Assembly (NCBI GenBank): GCA_045612485.1
Contig: JAZKZE010000149.1
Span: 1 to 24,854, forward strand
Source: RGIG5327 sp045612485
Lineage (GTDB): Bacteria > Verrucomicrobiota > Lentisphaeria > Victivallales > UBA1829
Reading direction: 5' to 3'
DNA: 24,854 bases
Part shown: positions 1 through 7,888 of the stretch, piece after piece
Layout: each line of letters begins with the position of its first letter
Numbering within the stretch: position 1 is the first letter of the stretch
Position numbers and translations under genes: made by a program
Notes under the pieces: model-generated
Databases searched by the model: none
The model's input: only the letters and a program-made list of their open reading frames with translations
Told to the model about the DNA's origin: nothing

Positions 1-1119
1 GTGATCCCGATCATTTTCTTTTCTCTGGTCAGCGGCTCTGCCAGTTTGCCGATCAAAAAGTTTGGCAAAATCGGGATTTTTGTATTGTTATGGTATTTTG
101 CCACATCTTTGTTTGCAGCATTTTTCGGTTGTATTCTGGCACTTGGGCTGAATCCTGAAATGCAGAATTTTTCAACTCTTTCCGGAAAATTTGCCAATGA
201 TGTTGCTTTAATGAAAATGAAAGGCGAATCCGGCGGCGGCTTTGCTCAATTTTTGAATGAATTGTTTATGAATCCTTTCCAGGCTCTTGCAGAAGGTAAT
301 TTTCTGCCTATTATTATCTTTGCCCTGCTCTTCGGACTGGCGATACGGGTTTTGATCGATAAAAACGGCGAAGAGAGCGAAATCGGTAAATCCGGCAATC
401 TGCTGCTGCAAATCTTTGACATCTGCCAAAGAGCAGCCTTTAAGATCATTGACTGGATCATGGAATATTTTCCTGTGGGCGTTTTTGCTTTGACGGCGGT
501 CAATTTTGCCACCTACGGAGCAAAACTTTTCATGCCTTATTTTCAAATTACGATTTGTGTCATTATCGGTGTTTTGGCGATGATTTTTGTGATTTACCCG
601 ATTTTTGTCGGAATATTCTGCAGAGAAAATCCTTACAAGATCATTTTCAAACTTAAAGAAGCGATTTTTACCGCATTCCTTACCCGCTCCAGTGCGGCAA
701 CGCTGCCCTGTTCATTCAGAGTAATGGATAGTTTGAATATCCGTCGGGAACTTTCCAGTTTTTCATTGCCGCTGGGGGCAACGATCAATATGGATGGAGT
801 TTGCGTGCATCTGCCGGTTTTTGCCATATTGGCAGTAAATATTTTCGGGATCGACCTCTCAATGGGGCAACTGGCAATATTGGTACTCTCGGTTGTGTTT
901 GCCTCTGTCGGAGCTGGCGGGATCCCCGGCGGCAGTGTATTCCTGCTGTTTATGGTATTAAGCAATCTCGGACTTGATGAGGCGCAGACTGCAACTATCG
1001 CAGCGTTGGCTATCGGCATCAATCCGCTGTTGGATATGTTTGAAACAGCCTGTAATGTAACTGGCGACAATGTATGCACTTACATTGTTGGCAAAAAGAA
1101 CAGTATGCTTACAAAATAA
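1..1119 (+). CDS. SDF-family Na+/H+:dicarboxylate or amino-acid symporter, 5'-truncated by window edge
   Basis: An inner-membrane secondary transporter of the sodium:dicarboxylate symporter (GltP/DctA) family, which moves acidic amino acids or C4-dicarboxylates with Na+ or H+. The visible 372 residues begin at a segment (IIFFSLVSGSASL) that lies after the first membrane helices in this family, so the true start is upstream and the GTG at position 1 is only an internal codon. Family signatures are present: the serine-rich re-entrant motif TRSSAATLP at about residue 226, NMDG at about 263, and the C-terminal NVTGD binding-site motif at about 352-356. Several hydrophobic helices are evident. A strong terminator follows 17 nt after the stop. 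The substrate cannot be told from the sequence alone. Family assignment is secure; the specific transporter is not. Confidence 0.9.
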   Translation: MIPIIFFSLVSGSASLPIKKFGKIGIFVLLWYFATSLFAAFFGCILALGLNPEMQNFSTLSGKFANDVALMKMKGESGGGFAQFLNELFMNPFQALAEGNFLPIIIFALLFGLAIRVLIDKNGEESEIGKSGNLLLQIFDICQRAAFKIIDWIMEYFPVGVFALTAVNFATYGAKLFMPYFQITICVIIGVLAMIFVIYPIFVGIFCRENPYKIIFKLKEAIFTAFLTRSSAATLPCSFRVMDSLNIRRELSSFSLPLGATINMDGVCVHLPVFAILAVNIFGIDLSMGQLAILVLSVVFASVGAGGIPGGSVFLLFMVLSNLGLDEAQTATIAALAIGINPLLDMFETACNVTGDNVCTYIVGKKNSMLTK

Positions 1120-1136
1120 GCTCCAAACTGCAACAT

Positions 1137-1186
1137 AAACGGAATTTCAGACACGGTCTTTGAGGCTGTCTGAAATTCCGTTTTTT
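1137..1186 (+). terminator. Rho-independent terminator after the symporter gene
   Basis: A perfect 17-bp inverted repeat (1137-1153 pairs with 1167-1183, core GGAATTTCAGACA) encloses a 13-nt loop and runs into a T tract. It follows the symporter stop by 17 nt. Confidence 0.93.
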
Positions 1187-1279
1187 ATTTTTCCAGCAAA
1201 AGACAGGCTGAAAAATCCGTATAAGGATGCTATGGTCGACGCTTTTTGAAAAAACAGCAAAAAATCAATTTTTCTGCTG

Positions 1280-1942
1280 TTGTATGGTCGTTACCGGATT
1301 ATCAGAAAATTGAACCCGGCTTTTGTATCCCATCAAAAGTTGAAAAAAATTCTGTTCATGTTGTATTATGGCCAGAAGTTTTTATTGAGGAAAAATAATA
1401 TGGCTCTTTACAGTTACTTACGAGTAACATTTCTTTGTCTTTCCGGGATTTTTTTCTTGTTCACTCTACTTTTTGAAATATGGCAGAAAAAATGAAAACG
1501 GGTTTGTTTTGATATTTTTGTCTACCTTATACAAATGCCCTGTGGATTATTCTCGGCATCACGGTTTTGAAAGTTTTACCGGATTTGAGTTATTCTTATT
1601 TCAGCGGAATATGGCTGTTTTCCGAACTTTTGTTGTGAATCATTTCACACCGTATGATGGAAGTAAAGACCTTCCGGAGAAAAAACGGTTTGACATGGCT
1701 TGTTCCATTGCCGGGATATTGGCAATTATTTCTTTTTGCGTTTTTATATATTTCTGGAATTTGCTCCCAAATACTTTTGGAACAGTTACAGACAAAAAAC
1801 TCAAAAGTCGCAAGTTGCTATCTTTTTCGTGGCATTTAGCAGTTGTTTCGGAGAAAAAATCCTTTTGATTGTGCAGGAAATTTTTCTCTGCTGCATAAAA
1901 AGGCAAAAACAGAGATATTTTCGCTATTTAACGAAGCGATAA
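1280..1942 (+). pseudogene. Probable decayed membrane-protein gene split over three frames
   Basis: Hydrophobic coding-like segments occur one after another in different forward frames. They are a transmembrane-like stretch ending FLLRKNN-MALYSYLRVTFLCL (frame of 1280), a segment reading NALWIILGITVLKVLPDLSY (frame of 1654, about 1520-1640, ended by a TGA), then LVPLPGYWQLFLFAFLYISG in that same frame, and finally VAIFFVAFSSCFGEKILL (frame of 1700). Read together they resemble a multi-helix membrane protein broken by frameshifts and at least one stop codon. No family could be recognised. Chance hydrophobic ORFs in AT-rich DNA are a real alternative, so confidence is low. Confidence 0.3.
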
Positions 1943-2152
1943 CCATTTTATATTAACTTGCAACTGTTTGAGCTTGGGAGAATTTTCCGAATTAAGCAAA
2001 ATTGGTCGACCATTTTTTTGAACTCTCTCAATCCAGTCCTTTATGGCAGGATTTTTTTGTCGTACTTTTATCCAAAAATCAATTTCTGTTTGGATTTTTT
2101 GTGTCTGCGCTGCTGTCGGTAAAGAATACCTTGAACGGAATGATGCTTGCAA
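1928..2152 (-). CDS. Doubtful small ORF or gene fragment (74 aa), unknown function
   Basis: A minus-strand frame of 74 codons starts at a TTG with no clear SD. Its composition is protein-like: charged, with a stretch QTEIDFWIKVRQKNPAIKDW followed by ERVQKNGRPILLNSENSPKL. I do not recognise it. It may be the surviving C-terminal piece of a lost gene or a chance ORF. Its upstream part overlaps the region just before the small plus-strand ORF at 2215. Confidence 0.18.
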   Translation of the reverse strand: MQASFRSRYSLPTAAQTQKIQTEIDFWIKVRQKNPAIKDWIERVQKNGRPILLNSENSPKLKQLQVNIKWLSLR

Positions 2153-2214
2153 AATAATATGTCCGGATGTATATTTCTTTGAACTGGGCTGCTTTTTTGA
2201 TATGGGAAAATAGT

Positions 2215-2382
2215 ATGAATATAAAAGATAATATCAAAACAAAAATTGAAAATTTGTGTTCCGCAATGGAAGCGGGCGATCATAAAGTTTTTACTGAAAT
2301 TATTTCATCAGAGAAAAACTGGAAAAAAGCTGAAGAACAGCTTTCTGAGATCAAAGAATTTATACAAATCCACAAACCATAA
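2215..2382 (+). CDS. Small charged helical protein (55 aa) upstream of the DNA methyltransferase, unknown
   Basis: The ATG at 2215 follows a weak purine-rich stretch (GGGAAAA, 2201-2207). The product starts MNIKDNIKTKIENLCSAMEA and ends in EEQLSEIKEFIQIHKP. It is highly charged and predicted by eye to be mostly helical. Its stop lies 82 nt before the methyltransferase start on the same strand, so it could be co-transcribed, for instance as a small partner protein. No family was recognised, and its reality as a gene is uncertain. Confidence 0.3.
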   Translation: MNIKDNIKTKIENLCSAMEAGDHKVFTEIISSEKNWKKAEEQLSEIKEFIQIHKP

Positions 2383-2464
2383 TTCAACTTGATATTGAGG
2401 AATAAAGAAACTTGTATTTTCCGGAGAAAAGCCCCGGATAATGGAAAGAATGGGTAAATAGAAT

Positions 2465-4189
2465 ATGGCTGTATCGGAAGCAACGAAACGCAACTGGAAA
2501 AAATTGAACTCCGGGAGAAAGGGGAAACTTCTGCATGGAGCAAACAAATCTTTTTCCGGAAAAAAAATTTATCCAGCGGAGTATGTGACGGATCCCGGAA
2601 GTGCCGCCTTCCTGGATAAGTTCACCTCCCTTTGCCGTAAGTATGATATTTCCCGGAAAGATGCTCTTTTTTCCCTCGCTTTGCTTATGTTGGAAAAACG
2701 GAAGATCCTGCATAAGGAAAATGTAAAAAAGTTTCTGCTTGAATACCCATGGAAAGCAGAACCTTCTTTGATGAAACTATCCATTCCTTCTTCCCAACGG
2801 GATCTGCCCGGACTGGTTTACCAAAGTCTGCTTTCTGAAGGGGAAAAAAATCATTCGGGAGCTTATTATACACCGGAAGATACTGTCCGGAAGATGCTTG
2901 TTTCCATTGAACCGGGAGCCGGAAAACTTTTTCTCGATCCCTGTTGCGGAAGCGGATCATTTCTTCTTTCATTTGATACGGAAGATCCGCAGCTTCTTTA
3001 CGGGTGTGATAAAGATCCCCTGGCTGTGTTTACCGCAAAATTGAATCTGTTATGCAAATATGCCCATTGTGATTTTACGCCGCAGGTGTACTGTTGCGAT
3101 TTCCTGGAAGAAAAAAAACTTTTCTCTTCCCTTTCCTTTGATTTCATCGTTACCAATCCCCCCTGGGGCGCTGAAAAAAATAAAAGACACAATGGACGCA
3201 AAGAAAATACCTTTCACCTTTTTTATGAGAAAAGCTGTTCTTTGCTGAAAGAATATGGCAGGATCATTTTTCTTTTTCCTGAAGCCGTTCTGAATATCCG
3301 CTCCCATAAAAATCTGCGGGAATTTATTTTGACGCAGACAGGGCTTGAAAAGATCTCATTTGTTTCCGGTTCATTTGCTTCCGTAATGACAAAATATATA
3401 TTTACAGATTCTGTCAAAGGAAAGAAAAACTCTTCTTTCCTGCTGGAAAAAGACGGGGAAGCTCTGAAAATGGATATTCCGGAGATCCTGGAAAATAAAG
3501 ATTTTTTGATTTCTTTCATCCGGAAAGAGGAAGCGGGCATTATAAAGAAAATGGAAGAAAGAAAGGTATATGATCTTTCAGAAAGTATTTTTGCGCTGGG
3601 GATTGTTACCGGAGATAATGCCCGTAAAATCAAAAAGACCTTTGAAGAGGGAATGGAAAAGATCTATACCGGAAAGGAAATTTGCCGCTATACACTGAAA
3701 AAAGCGGAAAATGCTGTTGTTTATGATCCTGAAAATTTCCAGCAATGTGCAAAGGAAGAGTATTACAGGGCAGGGGAGAAACTTGTTTATAAATTTATCT
3801 CCCGTTTTCCCGTTTTTGCATACGATCCTTCCGGAAGTCTTTTCCTCAACAGTGCCAATATCCTCATTCCATCCATTCCAGGCATGAGGATCAAAACGGT
3901 TCTTGCCTTCCTTAATTCCAGACTCTTCCGCTTTTATTACGATTTGAAATTTGCGGATATGAAGATCCTGAAAAGCAATCTCCTTACTCTGCCTTTTCCT
4001 GCTGCCGGGGAAAAATGTAATAAGGAAATGGAAAAATATGTCAATGATATTCTTGCCGGAAACGGGGAAACGGATGAGATGATCCAGAAAATCGTTTATG
4101 ACTGTTTCGGACTTGATGAAAAAGAGATCGGAATCGTGGAAGAATATCTGGAAAAAATTTCCGGGGAAAAGAAAAGTACCGGACAGTAA
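2465..4189 (+). CDS. N6-adenine DNA methyltransferase, TaqI/type IIG-like, apparently solitary
   Basis: A 574-aa class I SAM-dependent methyltransferase predicted to methylate adenine N6 in DNA. Motif order is that of gamma-type N6-adenine enzymes: motif X GAYYTP (132-137), SAM-binding motif I DPCCGSGSF (158-166), acidic motif II GCDKDP (180-185) and catalytic motif IV NPPW (231-234). The C-terminal half (about 370-550) has the FVLxS-type layout of a TaqI-like target-recognition domain, for example IYTGKEICRYT, then SANILIPSIPG and FLNSRLFRFYYDLKF. The first 120 residues are lysine-rich and lack a visible PD-(D/E)XK nuclease motif. No restriction endonuclease gene lies beside it, so it is probably an orphan methylase for epigenetic control or the residue of a restriction-modification system. 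The SD is weak (GGAAAG, 2443-2448). The gene converges on fucI. Confidence 0.88.
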   Translation: MAVSEATKRNWKKLNSGRKGKLLHGANKSFSGKKIYPAEYVTDPGSAAFLDKFTSLCRKYDISRKDALFSLALLMLEKRKILHKENVKKFLLEYPWKAEPSLMKLSIPSSQRDLPGLVYQSLLSEGEKNHSGAYYTPEDTVRKMLVSIEPGAGKLFLDPCCGSGSFLLSFDTEDPQLLYGCDKDPLAVFTAKLNLLCKYAHCDFTPQVYCCDFLEEKKLFSSLSFDFIVTNPPWGAEKNKRHNGRKENTFHLFYEKSCSLLKEYGRIIFLFPEAVLNIRSHKNLREFILTQTGLEKISFVSGSFASVMTKYIFTDSVKGKKNSSFLLEKDGEALKMDIPEILENKDFLISFIRKEEAGIIKKMEERKVYDLSESIFALGIVTGDNARKIKKTFEEGMEKIYTGKEICRYTLKKAENAVVYDPENFQQCAKEEYYRAGEKLVYKFISRFPVFAYDPSGSLFLNSANILIPSIPGMRIKTVLAFLNSRLFRFYYDLKFADMKILKSNLLTLPFPAAGEKCNKEMEKYVNDILAGNGETDEMIQKIVYDCFGLDEKEIGIVEEYLEKISGEKKSTGQ

Positions 4190-4238
4190 CTTTTTCTTTC
4201 CCCGGATAATGAGAATCTGACTCTGTCAGAACAAAGTC

Positions 4239-5993
4239 TTATTTATATACGGGACCGAAGTTGGCGCAGGCGCGGTAATCGGCTCCTTCTTTATCCATTC
4301 CGAATGCACTCCATGTGGAGGGACGGAAGATCTTTTCTTCCGGTACGTTGTGCATACAGACCGGGATACGCAGCATGGAGGCAAGTGTGATCAGATCCGC
4401 CCCTATGTGACCGTAGTTGAATGCTCCGTGATTGGCTCCCCAGTTTGCCATGACGCTGTATACATCCTTGAAGGCTCCTTCTCCGGTGAGATTGGGGATG
4501 AACCATGTGGTGGGCCAGCCCGGATCGGTGCGTTTGTCAAGGATGTCATGCACTTCCTGCGGAGGCATGTAGGTATAACCTTCGGCGATCTGGATGACGG
4601 GACCAAGTCCTTTGATCCGGTTGATCCTTGTCATGGTGACAGGCATACCGCCTGCGGTGACAAAGCGGGAGGAGAATCCGCCGCCGCGGAAATAGCCCAG
4701 ATTGGCAGGACACCATGTGGTGGCTTTCAGACATTCGGAAGCATCTTTTTCTGTAACCTCCCAGAAAGGTTTCATCACAGGATTTCCATCAGCGTCTTTC
4801 ATTCTTCCTGTGGCATCCATGGTGGTGGCTCCGGAGTTGATCAGATGGATCATGCCGGGGATATCCAGTTTGACGCCGGTAGCCTTTTCAATGGCTTCCG
4901 GACTCCAGTAAGTACGCACATCGGAGAAGGCGGAAGCTGTATTGGTAAGGAGATGACCGAAAAGCATTGCCACGCCGTTGAGACCGTCATTTTCTGTTGC
5001 GACGATATGGGGTTTGCGGATGCCGTTCCAGTCAAAAGAGGAGTTGAGAATGGTTTCCATAAAGTCGCCGTTGGGCATGTGGTCGGTCCACTGTCTCTGA
5101 CCCTGGAATCCTGCAAGAATGGCATTGTGGCCCATGGATTCTTCCACCCAGCCGATGTCGGCAAGTTTTTTGTTTCCGGTCATCAGGTCTCTGGCGATCA
5201 TTGCCATTTTTACACAGTAATCGAACGTTTCCCGTTTCTTTTCTTCGCTGTGACGGGTCTTTTCATCGTTATAGAAATCTTCACTGAAGGGGCAGTTTTC
5301 CTTTACCCATGCAGAGGCTTTTGCAAATTCCGCTTCGTCATAGATCTTTTCATTGACCCGGCGGATGATTTCTGTCATATCCACGCTTTCACAGCGCATG
5401 TCCAGATATTCTTCAAAGAATTCAGGAGCGATGATGGAGCCGGCGATCCCCATGGAAACACTGCCGATGGAAAGATAGGATTTTCCCCGCATTTCCGCAA
5501 CCGCAATACCGGCACGGACAAAACGCAGGATCTTTTCCGCCACATCTTCCGGGATGGTGGTCTCATCTGCATTCTGTACATCTTTTCCGTAGATGCCGAA
5601 AGCAGGCAGTCCCTTCTGGGAATGGGCGGCAAGAGCTGCGGCAAGGTAAACTGCCCCGGGGCGTTCCGTTCCATTGAACCCCCAGATGGCTTTGGGGGTA
5701 TGACGATCCATATCCATGGTTTCGGAACCATAGCACCAGCAGGGGGTTACGGTAAGGGATACTCCCACATTTTCTTTTTTGAATTTTTCCGCACAGGCGG
5801 CGGCTTCCGCCACTCCGCCGATGGTGGTATCGGCAATAACACACTCCACCGGAGTACCGTCTGCATAACGCAGAGTGTTGCTGATAAGTTCTGCGGCGGA
5901 TTTTGCCATATTCATGGTCTGTACTTCCAGGGATTCCCGGATGCCTTTGCGTCTGCCGTCAATGGCAGGACGGATTCCTACTTTCGGATTCAT
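4239..5993 (-). CDS. fucI: L-fucose isomerase
   Basis: Cytoplasmic Mn2+-dependent aldose-ketose isomerase that converts L-fucose to L-fuculose (and often D-arabinose to D-ribulose), the first step of fucose catabolism. It has 584 aa against 591 in Escherichia coli. The start is the ATG at 5993, preceded by AAGGAG; the upstream extension of the frame has no SD. The metal-ligand residues align by spacing: E334 (in ATENDGLNG) and D358 (in SDVRTYW) are 24 apart, as E337 and D361 are in E. coli, and H522 (GANHGAF) corresponds to H528. The N-terminal KVGIRPAIDGRR and the TYWSPEA segment are typical of the family. It has its own promoter (6064-6092) and stands alone: no fuculokinase, aldolase or fucosidase is in view, so the rest of the pathway must lie elsewhere. 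Host-mucin fucose is a likely source. Confidence 0.97.
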   Translation of the reverse strand: MNPKVGIRPAIDGRRKGIRESLEVQTMNMAKSAAELISNTLRYADGTPVECVIADTTIGGVAEAAACAEKFKKENVGVSLTVTPCWCYGSETMDMDRHTPKAIWGFNGTERPGAVYLAAALAAHSQKGLPAFGIYGKDVQNADETTIPEDVAEKILRFVRAGIAVAEMRGKSYLSIGSVSMGIAGSIIAPEFFEEYLDMRCESVDMTEIIRRVNEKIYDEAEFAKASAWVKENCPFSEDFYNDEKTRHSEEKKRETFDYCVKMAMIARDLMTGNKKLADIGWVEESMGHNAILAGFQGQRQWTDHMPNGDFMETILNSSFDWNGIRKPHIVATENDGLNGVAMLFGHLLTNTASAFSDVRTYWSPEAIEKATGVKLDIPGMIHLINSGATTMDATGRMKDADGNPVMKPFWEVTEKDASECLKATTWCPANLGYFRGGGFSSRFVTAGGMPVTMTRINRIKGLGPVIQIAEGYTYMPPQEVHDILDKRTDPGWPTTWFIPNLTGEGAFKDVYSVMANWGANHGAFNYGHIGADLITLASMLRIPVCMHNVPEEKIFRPSTWSAFGMDKEGADYRACANFGPVYK

Positions 5994-6063
5994 GTCTATC
6001 TCCTTACGGTTGATTTTATCTGATTGTATCTGTTTACTGTAAAAGAATACTTTCAGCGGGAAT

Positions 6064-6092
6064 ATTTTAACATAATATAGAGAATTTGTCAA
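6064..6092 (-). promoter_or_regulatory. Sigma70-like promoter of fucI
   Basis: On the minus strand a perfect -35 TTGACA (6087-6092) is followed after 17 nt by TAAAAT (6064-6069). The leader to the ATG is about 65 nt. Confidence 0.7.
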
Positions 6093-6149
6093 GAAAAAAT
6101 CTTCTTTTCCAGTATCTTTTTCCAATGTTTTTTATGAAGAAAAGTGCCA

Positions 6150-6569
6150 TTATGAGCATTTTTGCTTTACGGCGGAAAGAAGAAAACGGGCAAAATCCAG
6201 ATCGGAAGGAAGAAGATTGTGTTCCAGAAGTGTGGAAGTCTTTATCCACTTGATTTCCTGTCCTTCCTTTCCTGTGGGTCCCAGTTTTTCCATTTCCCCG
6301 GGGGAGGGGAATGTCCGGACAAAATGCAGGATGAAGAGTCTGCCTTTGCTTTCCACTTCCGCGTAACCGATCTCATCAAGAGTAAATACCTTTATTCCCA
6401 ACTCTTCAGAAAGTTCTCTTTTTGAGGCTTCTGCAAGAGTTTCCCCTTTTTCAAATTTTCCGCCGGGAAATTCAAAGTATCCTTCCAGAGCGGTTCCTTT
6501 TCTTCTTCCGCATATAAGGATATTTTCCCCCTGCCGGATGACACAGGCGCACACATGGATCTTTTCCAT
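6150..6569 (-). CDS. Nudix hydrolase, MutT-like
   Basis: A 139-aa Nudix hydrolase, likely cytoplasmic. The family hydrolyses nucleoside diphosphates linked to another moiety, and MutT-type members clean 8-oxo-dGTP from the nucleotide pool. The Nudix box is complete: G37, E43 and R51-E52-L-x-E55-E56-x-G58 fit GX5EX7REUXEEXGU. The sequence before the box (EGYFEFPGGK) is typical of MutT/8-oxo-dGTPases. The start at 6569 is chosen because GGGAGG stands 8 nt before it; the alternative ATG at 6584 would lack an SD. It begins 2 nt after the stop of the deacetylase-like gene, so the two are one transcription unit. Substrate specificity is inferred only. Confidence 0.9.
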   Translation of the reverse strand: MEKIHVCACVIRQGENILICGRRKGTALEGYFEFPGGKFEKGETLAEASKRELSEELGIKVFTLDEIGYAEVESKGRLFILHFVRTFPSPGEMEKLGPTGKEGQEIKWIKTSTLLEHNLLPSDLDFARFLLSAVKQKCS

Positions 6570-6571
6570 AT

Positions 6572-7699
6572 TTATTCCTCCCATGCTTTATTGCCCAGCA
6601 GACCTTCTGCAAAATAAACGGGGGCATATCCCAGTTCTGTTGCTTTGCGTATGGCTGTTTCCATTCTTTGCAGATGGTCGGGCAGATAATGGATATAGTG
6701 GGGGAAAGAGTATTGTTCATGAGTTTCCAGACTGACGATCTCATGTTTTCTCTTTCCTGTATGATTGCTTTCCATAAGGGAAACGATCTCTTCCGGCGTA
6801 AAGTAATTGCAGATGAGATCCCCCCGCAGATAGAGTATGGAATCATTGAAATCAAAGAGCATTTTGTTCTTTTCCAGATACAGACATTCCCGCAGATTCC
6901 GGAAAAATCCGATATCGCACAGATGACTGGAATGTTGTTTTTCCGTGAGAGAAGTTTTCGGGTTGATAAACTGACTTGTCATGACTGCGGCACCCCGTTT
7001 CACCAGTTCAGCCAATCCGTCGGGCCGTACCATGGACCAGTGGGCGGCAACAGGGGGAATGAAACTTTTTTCCCCGGCAAAACGGATAACTTCCTGCTTG
7101 ATGAGATCAAAATCCTCCCCGACTTTTTCCGCCGGAGCATTCTGGTAGGGCCGGTCGGGGAATTCGGAGCAGGCGTGCCAGGACATTTTCAGCCAGTGGG
7201 CATTGTCGGTAAATTCGCTTCTGTATATATCCGGCATATCTTTAAGCGTGGGCTTTTTCTCATGGTGATCGTTGCGGTAAAAAAGGTTCAATGTGATTTT
7301 TGTGCCGTAGAGCTCATGCATTTTTTTGAAGAAGGCAAGATAAAACTGATCAAAAATGGATGCCGGACGATTTTCGATAAGTTCTGTCCAGAAAAAACTG
7401 TTGTCATCGGTGAAGAAATTGTATCTGGGAAAGGAATTTTTATCATAGAGGACTTTGATGGTGTTCGTATATATCCCGCAGGAATTTTCCGCTTTCATGG
7501 TAATCTCTGTGATTTTTTCCTTTACAGGGATGGTGGCGGAAAACGTTTCCCCGTTGCGTTCCGCTTCGATCCCGTTGACTGTGACAGATGCGTCCTCCGG
7601 GGCTGTGCCGCTCACCGGCAGGAAAAGGGTGCCGTCTTTTTCTGTTCCGTAGAATTTATTGACAATGGTTCCTGTACGCAGAGATGTGATTTTGCTCAT
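6572..7699 (-). CDS. Putative NodB-like polysaccharide deacetylase-type protein with N-terminal beta domain
   Basis: A 375-aa protein with no signal peptide. Residues about 20-86 look like a small beta-sandwich (GTLFLPVSGTAPEDASVTVN). From about 93 onward it resembles the (beta/alpha)-barrel of polysaccharide deacetylases: an FFTDDN motif at 95-100 in the place of the NodB TFDD motif, conserved-looking histidines in SWHACSEFPDRPYQ (H175) and LETHEQYSFPHY (H327), and an intervening PPVAAHWSM segment. The assignment rests on motif-like resemblance and is moderate. A related but non-hydrolytic or glycosidase-like barrel is possible. The start at 7699 follows AGGAGG; earlier in-frame codons lack an SD. 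It is followed by the Nudix gene in an operon and is divergent from pseudopilin 1. Confidence 0.5.
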   Translation of the reverse strand: MSKITSLRTGTIVNKFYGTEKDGTLFLPVSGTAPEDASVTVNGIEAERNGETFSATIPVKEKITEITMKAENSCGIYTNTIKVLYDKNSFPRYNFFTDDNSFFWTELIENRPASIFDQFYLAFFKKMHELYGTKITLNLFYRNDHHEKKPTLKDMPDIYRSEFTDNAHWLKMSWHACSEFPDRPYQNAPAEKVGEDFDLIKQEVIRFAGEKSFIPPVAAHWSMVRPDGLAELVKRGAAVMTSQFINPKTSLTEKQHSSHLCDIGFFRNLRECLYLEKNKMLFDFNDSILYLRGDLICNYFTPEEIVSLMESNHTGKRKHEIVSLETHEQYSFPHYIHYLPDHLQRMETAIRKATELGYAPVYFAEGLLGNKAWEE

Positions 7700-7727
7700 G
7701 TAATGTTCCTCCTGTTTCGCAATGTAT

Positions 7728-7756
7728 AATTTACTCCGGAAAAGAAAAATATACAA
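7728..7756 (-). promoter_or_regulatory. Candidate promoter of the deacetylase-like/Nudix operon
   Basis: Minus strand: -35 TTGTAT (7751-7756), 17-nt spacer, -10 TAAATT (7728-7733). The match is moderate. Confidence 0.4.
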
Positions 7757-7775
7757 GGTATTTCAGACGGGTGTC

Positions 7776-7803
7776 TTGAAAAAACAGGAAAAAAGAGTAT
7801 ATT
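7776..7803 (+). promoter_or_regulatory. Promoter of pseudopilin 1
   Basis: -35 TTGAAA (7776-7781), 16-nt spacer, -10 TATATT (7798-7803). It lies back to back with the minus-strand promoter of the deacetylase-like gene. Confidence 0.6.
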
Positions 7804-7888
7804 AAGTTAAAGGGCAGGGATATACACCGCCTGTGATGCAGAAAGACAGAGTTGTTGCAGAAAAATGTAAAGTAAAATATGGAGCAGT

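Larger units (their letters stand above)
1190..2214. other. AT-rich stretch of about 1 kb without a convincing intact gene
   Basis: No intact gene with a family match was seen here. The stretch holds a hairpin at 1253-1281 (AACAGCA with TGCTGTT, extended by A/T pairs), a likely decayed membrane-protein gene (1280-1942) and a doubtful minus-strand ORF (1928-2152). Base composition is more AT-rich than the flanking genes. It may be a degraded insertion or an old gene remnant. Confidence 0.5.

Noticed and set aside
4216..4230. Small hairpin TCTGAC/GTCAGA between the convergent methyltransferase and fucI genes
   Set aside because: Only 6 bp and no T tract on either side, so not called as a terminator.
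4350..6023. 557-codon open frame on the plus strand over fucI
   Set aside because: It lies antisense to an unmistakable L-fucose isomerase with conserved catalytic residues; its translation has no family features and no SD.
5994..6125. 44-residue N-terminal extension of fucI
   Set aside because: The extension contains the fucI promoter and lacks an SD; the ATG at 5993 has AAGGAG and matches the family start.
6668..7729. 353-codon plus-strand open frame
   Set aside because: Antisense to the deacetylase-like gene, which has a clean AGGAGG start and operon linkage.
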